In this document: positions 32,173 through 39,432 of the stretch, in pieces
Position numbering within the stretch: the first letter of the stretch is position 1
Layout of the letters: each line of letters opens with the position of its first letter
Source: Clostridium drakei
GTDB taxonomy: Bacteria; Bacillota; Clostridia; Clostridiales; Clostridiaceae
Length of the DNA: 57,357 bases
NCBI RefSeq assembly: GCF_000633595.2
Contig: NZ_JIBU02000025.1
Coordinates: 1-57,357 of the forward strand
Reading direction: 5' to 3'
The notes under the pieces: model-generated
What the model saw: only the letters and a program-made list of their open reading frames with translations
What the model was told of the DNA's origin: nothing
Database searches by the model: none
Translations under genes and position numbers: made by a program

Positions 32173-33596
32173 TGTTTTTTACCTTCTTTCATTCCAGGGA
32201 TTCCTGGCTTAGTTATTTCATAAGGATTTAGTATTTCATTTAGTTTTTCTGGAGTTAAGATTTTTTCTTCAAGGCAAAGTTCTTTAATAGTTTTACTTTC
32301 TTTTAGTGATCTTTTTGCGATTTCAGAAGCTTTATCATAGCCTATATGATGAACAAGAGCTGTACCTATAGAGGCAGAAGATTCAAGATTATGAATGCAA
32401 TTACCTTCATTAACTTCTAATCCATTAATGCATTTCTCTGTGAATATATTTACTGCATTGGTTAATATTTCAAGGGATTCTAAAAGTGATTCAGCAATTA
32501 AAGGACCAAAGGCATTTAATTCTAATTGACCAGAAGCTGCAGCATAGGTAATAGCAGCATCATTAGATATTACCTTCATCGAAGTTTGAGCGGCCATTTC
32601 AGCTATTACTGGATTTACTTTTCCAGCCATAATAGAAGAACCAGCTTGAACTTCAGGTAATGAAAGCTCTCCAATTCCACCTCTTGGTCCAGAACCTAAA
32701 AGACGTATGTCATTGGATATTTTTATTAAATTAACAGATGCAGACTTTAAAAGACCAGAAACTTCTACAAAGACATCCATGTTTTGAGTAGTGTCCATAG
32801 GATAGTCACTGCGAGCTAATCCAAGTCCAGTTAAATCTTGAAGAATGTCTGTCATAAGAAATATGTATTTTAAAGTTGCATTCATACCAGTACCAATAGC
32901 TGTACCGCCTATATTTATTTCACGAAGTCTTTCTTCAACCTTGTACAATCTCCATCTATCCCTAGAAATTGCTCGTGCATATGCGCCAAAACCCTGACCT
33001 GCCATCATTGGAAGTGCATCCATAAGTTGAGTTCTTCCAAGTTTCAATACATCTGCAAACTCATTTTCCTTTATTTGAAGTGCCTCTTGAAGATTGGCAA
33101 AAGCTAAACTTAAAGGCCTTAAGAGCTTTATAGCAGCAATTCGTATAGCAGTAGGATATACATCATTAGTTGATTGTGACATATTAACATGATGAAGAGG
33201 ATGAACAAGAGAATAGTCGCCTTTTTCGCCGCCAAGTAATTCTATAGCAACATTTGCAATTACTTCATTTACATTCATATTAGTAGATGTTCCAGCACCG
33301 CCTTGCAGAGCATCTACTACAAATTCAGAGTTGAATTCATCTTTTAGTATTTTATCACAAGCTTTTATAATTGCATCTGCTATTTCGGGTGATAATTCTT
33401 TTAGTTTCTTGTGAGTAATAGCAGCAGATTTTTTTATTGTAACAATTGCTTTAATCAAATGTAAGTTGACTTTTTTGGAAGATACATTGAAATTATCTAA
33501 AGCTCTTGCAGTATTTATACCATAATAAGCATTGCTGTTTATTTTTTTTTCTCCAAGTAAATCTTTTTCTATTCTAAAGTTCATATTTATAGCCAT
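32169..33596 (-). CDS. aspA: Aspartate ammonia-lyase (fumarase/aspartase superfamily)
   Basis: A 475-residue lyase close to the usual aspartase length. Signatures are GGAGTSTNMNVNEV, HPLHHVNMSQSTND and the flexible SS-loop GSSIMAGKVNPV. It would convert L-aspartate to fumarate and ammonia. The SS-loop reads M-A-G where M-P-G is usual, although the broader fumarate-lyase signature GSxxMxxKxN is kept. AAAGGAGTG precedes the ATG, and a promoter lies at 33644-33672. Coupling to hydF by a four-base overlap suggests a link to hydrogenase maturation, perhaps local ammonia supply. Confidence 0.92.
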   Translation of the reverse strand: MAINMNFRIEKDLLGEKKINSNAYYGINTARALDNFNVSSKKVNLHLIKAIVTIKKSAAITHKKLKELSPEIADAIIKACDKILKDEFNSEFVVDALQGGAGTSTNMNVNEVIANVAIELLGGEKGDYSLVHPLHHVNMSQSTNDVYPTAIRIAAIKLLRPLSLAFANLQEALQIKENEFADVLKLGRTQLMDALPMMAGQGFGAYARAISRDRWRLYKVEERLREINIGGTAIGTGMNATLKYIFLMTDILQDLTGLGLARSDYPMDTTQNMDVFVEVSGLLKSASVNLIKISNDIRLLGSGPRGGIGELSLPEVQAGSSIMAGKVNPVIAEMAAQTSMKVISNDAAITYAAASGQLELNAFGPLIAESLLESLEILTNAVNIFTEKCINGLEVNEGNCIHNLESSASIGTALVHHIGYDKASEIAKRSLKESKTIKELCLEEKILTPEKLNEILNPYEITKPGIPGMKEGKKQ

Positions 33597-33643
33597 TATT
33601 TTTCACTCCTTTATATAAGTGTGTAATAACAGAATCTTATATT

Positions 33644-33672
33644 ATTATAAATTCTATCATTAAAACAAGCAA
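33644..33672 (-). promoter_or_regulatory. Promoter for aspA-hydF
   Basis: On the minus strand TTGCTT (33672-33667), a 17-base spacer and TATAAT (33649-33644), about 50 bases before the start codon. Confidence 0.65.
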
Positions 33673-33713
33673 CTCTTTAGAATTGCATTTTATTTGAAAT
33701 ATTTTATCAATTA

Positions 33714-33743
33714 TTTTTTAGAGGACAATTGTCCTCTAAAAAA
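33714..33743. repeat. Perfect 30-bp palindrome between mocR and aspA
   Basis: Six T, AGAGGACAATTGTCCTCT, then six A, a perfect palindrome centred at 33728/33729. The T-run precedes and the A-run follows the stem on both strands, opposite to an intrinsic terminator. It may be an operator, or it may end the MocR message by an unusual hairpin. Confidence 0.75.
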
Positions 33744-33753
33744 GTTGTGCTGT

Positions 33754-35172
33754 TTATATTATTAGTGGATTTACACCTGTTTTATCATCTGATTCAGCTA
33801 GCATATTTTTTAATATATATAGTCCTTTTTCTAATTCATCGTTATCAATAGGTGAAGAAAGAGACACACGTAGAAATTGATTTTCGTGGTTATTTCCCAC
33901 TAAAAATCGATCTGAATGATAAATGTGAATTCCATTTGATAAAGCATTTTTTTCAAATTGATTTGCATTAAATTTTTGTTCTAGTGGAAGCCAGCGAAAA
34001 AAGCTCATAGAGTTTTCATTTGAATTTTCCACTTTAAAGTGCTTTTCATAGATTTCATTACGCTCTTTTGAAATTGATAATTTATCTTTAACTACTTTAT
34101 CTGCAATTCCAGTATTGATCATTTCAGAAATAACTTCTGCATTTAATGAAGGAGTTTTTAGATTTATGTTATATATTCCTCGAGTTATACTTGAGGAATA
34201 TTTTTCAGGATATACTATAAAAGCTACTCTTATTCCAGAGCATAAAGACTTTGAAACACTGTTTATATAAACGGATTGTTCAGGTATAAGAGTAGTAATG
34301 GGAGCATAATTTTGTGGAGCAAGAAAATAATAAATATCATCTTCTATTAAAATAAGATCATTCTTTTTTATAACCTTTGCAATTTCCTGTCTTCGTTCCA
34401 TATTCATTAAAATTCCTGTAGGATTATTACAAGAAGGCATAAGGTATATACCTTGGATATTATTTAGTCTGCACTGAGAATCTAATTCTTCAGACTTCAT
34501 TCCCCAAATGTCTCCTCTTATTGGAATTAATTGAATGTTCAACATGTTTGCAAGCTCTATAAAATTAGGGTAAGTGTAAGTGTCCACTGCAATTTTATCA
34601 CCTGAGTGGAAAAGTGAAATTAACGTCACTGCAAGGGAGTTTTGAGCACCTGATGTAACTGCAATATTTTCAACATCAGTATTTATATTATATTTATTTA
34701 GCCATTTTTGACCAGAAAGTTTATGATACGGACTTCCTAATGGATGGTTATAATTTAATAAATTTTCTACGTATCCCTTTGATAAGATACTTTTCATTAT
34801 GTCTGCTGCAACATAATTAGTCTGGTCAATAGGATTTATAATTCCTAGTTCTATGTAATTTTTTTCTGCTTTGCCATCTATTATTGATATTGTTGCACCT
34901 GCATTTGGTGAAACAAAAGTTCCTTTCCCAGTTGTAGCATAAATCAATCCTTTTAATTCACACATTTTAAATGCTCTCGTAATAGTACTAAGATTAATAT
35001 CTAAGTAATCTGCAAGTTCTCTTTGAGGGGGCAATTTTGTGTCTGGAGCAAGATGTCCATTTACTATATTATATTCTAATAAATTTGCAATTGAAAGGTA
35101 TAGTGGTGTTGTAAGTTGGGACTTATTGGGTTTCCATGACATTGGATAATTTTCAAAAGAATTTACAGGCAT
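33754..35172 (-). CDS. MocR/GntR-type regulator with aminotransferase domain
   Basis: A 472-residue fusion. Residues ~15-85 form a GntR winged helix (LPPQRELADYLDINLSTITRAFKMCELKGLIYA). Residues ~110-460 form a class I aminotransferase fold with the PLP-lysine segment INSVSKSLCSGIRVAFIV and SGAQNSLAVTL. MocR proteins bind PLP-amino acid adducts and regulate vitamin B6, GABA or amino-acid metabolism genes. AGGAGG precedes the ATG. It is divergent from a PhzF-like gene with three CATACA-type sites between, so that gene is the probable target. Confidence 0.93.
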   Translation of the reverse strand: MPVNSFENYPMSWKPNKSQLTTPLYLSIANLLEYNIVNGHLAPDTKLPPQRELADYLDINLSTITRAFKMCELKGLIYATTGKGTFVSPNAGATISIIDGKAEKNYIELGIINPIDQTNYVAADIMKSILSKGYVENLLNYNHPLGSPYHKLSGQKWLNKYNINTDVENIAVTSGAQNSLAVTLISLFHSGDKIAVDTYTYPNFIELANMLNIQLIPIRGDIWGMKSEELDSQCRLNNIQGIYLMPSCNNPTGILMNMERRQEIAKVIKKNDLILIEDDIYYFLAPQNYAPITTLIPEQSVYINSVSKSLCSGIRVAFIVYPEKYSSSITRGIYNINLKTPSLNAEVISEMINTGIADKVVKDKLSISKERNEIYEKHFKVENSNENSMSFFRWLPLEQKFNANQFEKNALSNGIHIYHSDRFLVGNNHENQFLRVSLSSPIDNDELEKGLYILKNMLAESDDKTGVNPLII

Positions 35173-35241
35173 ATAGACCTCCTAAAGTTTCTTATTTATG
35201 TATAAAAATTATTAATCCTTATGTTTAACATAATTGTAGTA

Positions 35242-35331
35242 CATACAATTATAACATTGAAAGCATACAATCACAATGCTATAATTTGCTTAATACATAC
35301 ATTGTATGTGTGCTGTGCCAACAAGTATTAT
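35242..35331. promoter_or_regulatory. CATACA sites and phzF-like promoter
   Basis: CATACAATTA at 35242, CATACAATCA at 35264 (22 bases on) and the near-palindrome CATACATTGTATG at 35296-35308 (32 bases on) sit on one helical face. TTGTAT (35302-35307), an 18-base spacer and TATTAT (35326-35331) could be the phzF-like promoter. Direct repeats at turn spacing are typical for MocR proteins. Confidence 0.6.
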
Positions 35332-35437
35332 GAATTAGTTAAGAATAATAGGTAGTGCTGCCATTGATGTTTTATATGGTAAATTAGCATATTAAGCTTA
35401 CATTTAATAAAAAATAAATATAATGGAGGAGTTAAAA

Positions 35438-36217
35438 ATGAGAATACCAGTTTATCAAGTTGATGCATTTACAAATAAGCAATTTGGAGGCAATCCAGCG
35501 GCAGTATGTCCACTAGAGCAGTGGATTGATGATGAATTGATGCAAAAAATTGCAGCAGAAAATAATTTAGCTGAAACTGCTTTCTTTGTTAAAAAGGACA
35601 GTGAATATGAATTGAGATGGTTTGCTCCAAAAGGGGAAATAGATTTATGTGGACATGCAACATTAGCTACATCTTATGTTATATTTAATTATATTGATAA
35701 GAATGCTTCATTAGTAAAATTTAATACTAAAAGTGGTGTTTTAGAAGTTTCAAAAGATGGAAACTTACTTACAATGATTTTTCCATCAAGAGAAGCAGAA
35801 AAGTGTGAGGTACCAGAAGCACTTATCAAAGGCTTAGGTAAAGTACCAGTGGAAGTATATAAAGCTAGAGATTATATGGCAGTATTTGAAAAGGAAGAGG
35901 ATATTTTAAATCTTCAATTAAACATGGAAGAACTTAAAAAATTAGATTCTGTAGGTGTTATAGTAACTGCAAAGGGAAATGAAGTAGATTTTGTTTCAAG
36001 ATTTTTTGCTCCTAAATTAGGAGTAAATGAAGATCCAGTAACTGGTTCTTCACATTGTACATTAATTCCTTATTGGTCCAAGATTTTAAATAAAAAAGAA
36101 CTTAATGATTTGCAGTTGTCTGAAAGAAAAGGAAAACTGTATTGTGCTGACTTAGGTGATAAGGTGAAAATATCAGGTGAAGTAGCATTATATTTGGAAG
36201 GAAATATTTTAGTATAG
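35438..36217 (+). CDS. PhzF family isomerase/epimerase-like protein
   Basis: About 259 residues with the diaminopimelate epimerase-like two-lobed fold. Family marks are QVDAFTNKQFGGNPAAVCPLE, the catalytic Glu in NNLAETAFF, DLCGHATLATSYV and EDPVTGSSHCTLIPYW. PhzF itself isomerises a phenazine precursor, but most bacterial homologues have unknown substrates and no phenazine genes are present. GGAGGAG at 35425-35431 favours the ATG at 35438 over the ATG at 35423, which overlaps it. Likely regulated by the divergent MocR protein. Confidence 0.92.
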   Translation: MRIPVYQVDAFTNKQFGGNPAAVCPLEQWIDDELMQKIAAENNLAETAFFVKKDSEYELRWFAPKGEIDLCGHATLATSYVIFNYIDKNASLVKFNTKSGVLEVSKDGNLLTMIFPSREAEKCEVPEALIKGLGKVPVEVYKARDYMAVFEKEEDILNLQLNMEELKKLDSVGVIVTAKGNEVDFVSRFFAPKLGVNEDPVTGSSHCTLIPYWSKILNKKELNDLQLSERKGKLYCADLGDKVKISGEVALYLEGNILV

Positions 36218-36368
36218 TGTAATTATTTTTCTGTTATCTTTCTACAGAATTTTTTAAAATAATCTTACACATATGTATAATTTTCAAAGGTTAGGTAAAA
36301 AATAATAAAGATATTTTATCAAAATTTTAGATAATAACCAATAAATAAAAGAATTTCATAAAAAGGTC

Positions 36369-36397
36369 TTGCAAACCATTATGAATGTGTATATAAT
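36369..36397 (+). promoter_or_regulatory. serS promoter
   Basis: TTGCAA (36369-36374), a 17-base spacer and TATAAT (36392-36397) directly before the T-box leader. Confidence 0.75.
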
Positions 36398-36403
36398 GAT
36401 ACA

Positions 36404-36648
36404 TGAAATACATATTAAAAGCAGTGATAATAAAAGCTACGATTTATAAATTTCTTAAGAGAGCCGGTGTTTGGTGAGAATCGGTGAAAGGTTAAATCTT
36501 TCCACTTTTGGAGCTGTCGGTGATGAATCGAAAGGTTAGTATCCTCTACAGTACTATATCAAGAGGCTAGTGTTCTATATGCTAGCAATTTGGGTGGCAA
36601 CGCGGATTACTTTCGTCCCATTTTATGTGTGGGATGAGAGTTTTTTTA
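36404..36648 (+). ncRNA. T-box leader riboswitch of serS
   Basis: Stem I shows AGAGAGCCGG (K-turn side) and GGTGAGAATCGGTG (distal AG-bulge region). The hallmark T-box TGGGTGGCAACGCGG lies at 36591-36605. The terminator follows: CTTTCGTCCCA and TGGGATGAGAG (36610-36640), then TTTTTTT. Uncharged tRNA-Ser should stabilise the antiterminator and allow serS transcription. TCG at 36528-36530 on the 3' side of Stem I is a possible specifier; I did not fold the structure, so that codon is tentative. Confidence 0.95.
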
Positions 36649-36700
36649 TATTAAAAAAAAGACACAATAATATATTACATTTAACTTAGGAGGTAAAATT

Positions 36701-37978
36701 ATGTTAGATTTAAAATTTGTAAGAGAAAATCCTGAAATTGTTAAGAAAAATATAAAGAATAAGTTCCAGGATAATAAGTTAGGCTTAGTAGATGAGGTAA
36801 TTGAGTTAGATGCTGAACTTAGAAATATAAAGAAGGAAGCAGATTCTTTAAGAGCTGATAGAAATAAGATTTCAAAACAAATTGGTGGATTAATGGCTCA
36901 AGGTAAAAAAGATGAAGCAGAAGAAATGAAGAAAAAGGTTACTGAGCATTCTGAGCACTTAGCTCAATTGGAAGCAAAAGAAACTGAATTAGAAAATAAA
37001 ATAAAAACTGATATGATGACTATTCCAAATATAATTGATCCAAGTGTACCAATAGGTAAAGATGATAGTGAAAATGTAGAAGTTGAACGTTTTGGTGAAC
37101 CTGATGTACCAGCGTTTGAAGTTCCATATCATACTGATATTATGGAAAAATTAAATGGTATAGATTTAGATAGTGCAAGAAAAGTTGCTGGTAATGGATT
37201 CTATTATTTAATGGGTGATATTGCTAGACTTCATTCAGCAGTAATTTCTTATGCTAGAGATTTTATGATAGATAGAGGTTTTACATACTGCATTCCACCT
37301 TTCATGATTAGAAGTGAAGTTGTAACTGGAGTTATGAGCTTTGCTGAAATGGATGCTATGATGTACAAAATCGAAGGTGAAGATCTATATTTAATCGGAA
37401 CTAGTGAACATTCTATGATTGGTAAGTTTATTGATACTATATTACCAGAAGATACTCTTCCAAGAACTTTAACTAGTTATTCTCCTTGTTTTAGAAAAGA
37501 AAAAGGAGCTCATGGTATTGAGGAAAGAGGAGTTTATAGAATTCACCAATTTGAAAAACAAGAAATGATCGTTGTGTGTGAACCAAAAGATAGTCCGATG
37601 TGGTATGATAAATTATGGAAAAATACAGTGGATTTATTCCGTTCTTTAGATATACCGGTAAGAACTTTAGAGTGCTGTTCTGGTGATTTAGCAGACTTAA
37701 AAGTTAAATCAGTAGACGTAGAAGCTTGGTCTCCTAGACAGAAAAAATACTTCGAAGTAGGAAGCTGTTCCAACTTAGGAGATGCACAAGCACGTCGTTT
37801 GAAAATCCGTGTAGATGGTAAAGATGGAAAATATTTTGCACATACATTAAACAATACAGTAGTGGCACCTCCAAGAATGTTAATTGCATTCTTAGAGAAT
37901 AACTTAAATGAAGACGGTTCTATAAACATCCCAACTGTATTACAACCATACATGGGTGGTAAAAAAGTAATTAAATAG
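36701..37978 (+). CDS. serS: Seryl-tRNA synthetase
   Basis: A 425-residue class II synthetase of normal length. The N-terminal antiparallel coiled-coil arm (about 30-105) contacts the tRNA-Ser long variable arm. The catalytic core has TSEHSMIGKF (motif region for Ser binding), motif 2 SPCFRKEKGAHGIEERGVYRIHQF and motif 3 NNTVVAPPRMLIAFLENN. TTAGGAGGT precedes the ATG. Expression is set by the T-box leader upstream. A hairpin terminator follows. Confidence 0.98.
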   Translation: MLDLKFVRENPEIVKKNIKNKFQDNKLGLVDEVIELDAELRNIKKEADSLRADRNKISKQIGGLMAQGKKDEAEEMKKKVTEHSEHLAQLEAKETELENKIKTDMMTIPNIIDPSVPIGKDDSENVEVERFGEPDVPAFEVPYHTDIMEKLNGIDLDSARKVAGNGFYYLMGDIARLHSAVISYARDFMIDRGFTYCIPPFMIRSEVVTGVMSFAEMDAMMYKIEGEDLYLIGTSEHSMIGKFIDTILPEDTLPRTLTSYSPCFRKEKGAHGIEERGVYRIHQFEKQEMIVVCEPKDSPMWYDKLWKNTVDLFRSLDIPVRTLECCSGDLADLKVKSVDVEAWSPRQKKYFEVGSCSNLGDAQARRLKIRVDGKDGKYFAHTLNNTVVAPPRMLIAFLENNLNEDGSINIPTVLQPYMGGKKVIK

Positions 37979-37988
37979 TAATAAATTA

Positions 37989-38030
37989 GGCAGCGTATTG
38001 AATTTTTTAGTTCATGCGCTGCCATTATTA
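37989..38030 (+). terminator. serS terminator
   Basis: GGCAGCG and CGCTGCC with additional inner TGAA/TTCA pairing form the stem; ATTATTAATAT follows. Confidence 0.7.
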
Positions 38031-38121
38031 ATATATATGTAAATAATAAAATAACATAATATTAAAAATATTAAAAATATGTTATAATAAATATGTAAAA
38101 CATAATAAAGGGGGTCGTTGT

Positions 38122-38310
38122 GTGGAAAACTATAGAGGGTACGAAATAACAGTTATAGAGAATAATGAAAAGGATTACCCATTTAAAGCAATTGCTAGAA
38201 GGGAAGACAAAGAAATTAAACATAAGGGCCAAACAAAAACTCAAGCAGTGGATTTTGTTAAAAACAGTATCAATATTATTATGGAAAGACAAAGACAAAG
38301 TATAGTCTAA
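38122..38310 (+). CDS. Small protein of unknown function, 62 aa
   Basis: A GTG-initiated 62-residue protein with a strong AAAGGGGGT site six bases upstream, so it is very likely translated. It is hydrophilic and charged (YRGYEITVIENNEKDYPFKA, then a basic stretch ending QTKTQAVDFVKNSI). It looks like a beta-beta-beta-alpha domain such as those of HicB-like or dsRNA-binding-like small folds. No family can be assigned. It follows the serS terminator and has its own terminator at about 38393-38430. Confidence 0.7.
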   Translation: MENYRGYEITVIENNEKDYPFKAIARREDKEIKHKGQTKTQAVDFVKNSINIIMERQRQSIV

Positions 38311-38392
38311 GGTGAGAAAGTAAATTTGTTAAAACTATTTAATTCTCATTAGTAAAAAACAATGCTTTATTAAAATTGAATAATTGAAAATG

Positions 38393-38430
38393 AGCTTAGA
38401 ATACAAAATTTACATTCTAAGCTTATTTAT
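38393..38430 (+). terminator. Terminator after the 62-aa gene
   Basis: AGCTTAGAAT and ATTCTAAGCT are 10-bp arms around an 11-base loop, followed by TATTTATTT. Confidence 0.75.
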
Positions 38431-38511
38431 TTAATCAAATTTATAAACAATAATATACCTTTATTCAAACTAAATATAATTAAATAGTAAATATGATAAG
38501 GAGATTTTGTT

Positions 38512-39159
38512 ATGGTGGAAAAGAGAGAAAATAATTATACGCTTTGTTATGAAAAGATGTGTAGAGAATTTTATAAATATGAGCCAGCAGATATAGCTCA
38601 AAAAAGTAGAGCTTATTATAATTCTGAAAAGAAGCAATTTACATTAACCTATTTTAATAAAGAGTACTTAATTTCTTATCCAGATGGAAATATTGTGATA
38701 AAAGATGATAATGAAAAGAATGTATCAAATAATGAAAACAGAATGTTAATTCATAAAATGTTAATTTTGAGCTATCTATATCGAGCTACTAATAGTGGAT
38801 TTACAAACAAGTGGGTACCATTTAGAGAATTAGAGGGAGTAGGTTATGCATATCATGGATTTGCTAAGAGCGGCATAGATAAATTAATTGAAGTATTTGG
38901 GAACAAAGGAGAGCTTTTTTTAAAAGCAGGTTTTAAATTAGGAGGAGAAAAGGTTAAGGTTGGAGATGAAGGAATAAAAATTGATGTATTGCCTAATGTT
39001 CCCATGATTTTTGGATTGTGGCTAGCAGATGATGAATTCCCAGCTGATGCTACTATTCTTTATGATTGTTCTGCAGTTAAAGAATTGCATGTAGAAGATT
39101 TAGCAGGATTATGCTCTATAGCTGTTGATGAAATAGTTAAAAGTGCTGAGTTAGTTTAA
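38512..39159 (+). CDS. DUF3786 protein
   Basis: A 215-residue soluble protein of the DUF3786 type, common in anaerobic Firmicutes and sometimes fused to ferredoxin domains. Recognisable segments are FTLTYFNKEYLISYPDG, WVPFRELEGVGYAYHGF and PMIFGLWLADDEFPADATILYDCSA. Here no iron-sulfur motif is attached. The role is unknown; links to corrinoid or one-carbon proteins elsewhere are only suggestive. AAGGAG precedes the ATG. A terminator follows at 39210. Confidence 0.82.
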   Translation: MVEKRENNYTLCYEKMCREFYKYEPADIAQKSRAYYNSEKKQFTLTYFNKEYLISYPDGNIVIKDDNEKNVSNNENRMLIHKMLILSYLYRATNSGFTNKWVPFRELEGVGYAYHGFAKSGIDKLIEVFGNKGELFLKAGFKLGGEKVKVGDEGIKIDVLPNVPMIFGLWLADDEFPADATILYDCSAVKELHVEDLAGLCSIAVDEIVKSAELV

Positions 39160-39209
39160 ATGTAATTTATAGTAAAAAAAGAATAAAGTTTAAATATTAA
39201 ATAAGAGTA

Positions 39210-39238
39210 AAAACTAGCAATTTATGCTAGTTTTTTTA
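39210..39238 (+). terminator. Terminator after the DUF3786 gene
   Basis: AAAACTAGCA and TGCTAGTTTT with a short loop, then TTTTATT. Confidence 0.85.
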
Positions 39239-39307
39239 TTTGTAATAAATACACTTTTGGAAAACAAATAGATACTAAAAATTCATTTTTATATAATAAA
39301 AAAACTA

Positions 39308-39409
39308 TTGATTTCCATGTAAAATAATACTATAATTTAACCTATATTAATATTTAATATGCATTAAATATTAATATAGGTTAAAATGTAATATGCGTTA
39401 AATATTAAC
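39308..39409 (+). promoter_or_regulatory. RND pump promoter with 44-bp palindromic operator
   Basis: TTGATT (39308-39313), a 17-base spacer and TATAAT (39331-39336). Immediately after it lies a perfect inverted repeat with 20-base arms and a 4-base centre (39339-39382; arm core TATTAATATTTAAT). A further related half site GCGTTAAATATTAAC occurs at 39395-39409. Repressor binding here would block the transcription start. The A+T-rich dyads fit MarR-type sites, and two MarR genes lie downstream. Confidence 0.75.
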
Positions 39410-39432
39410 AACTTTATGCTAGGAGGATAAAA

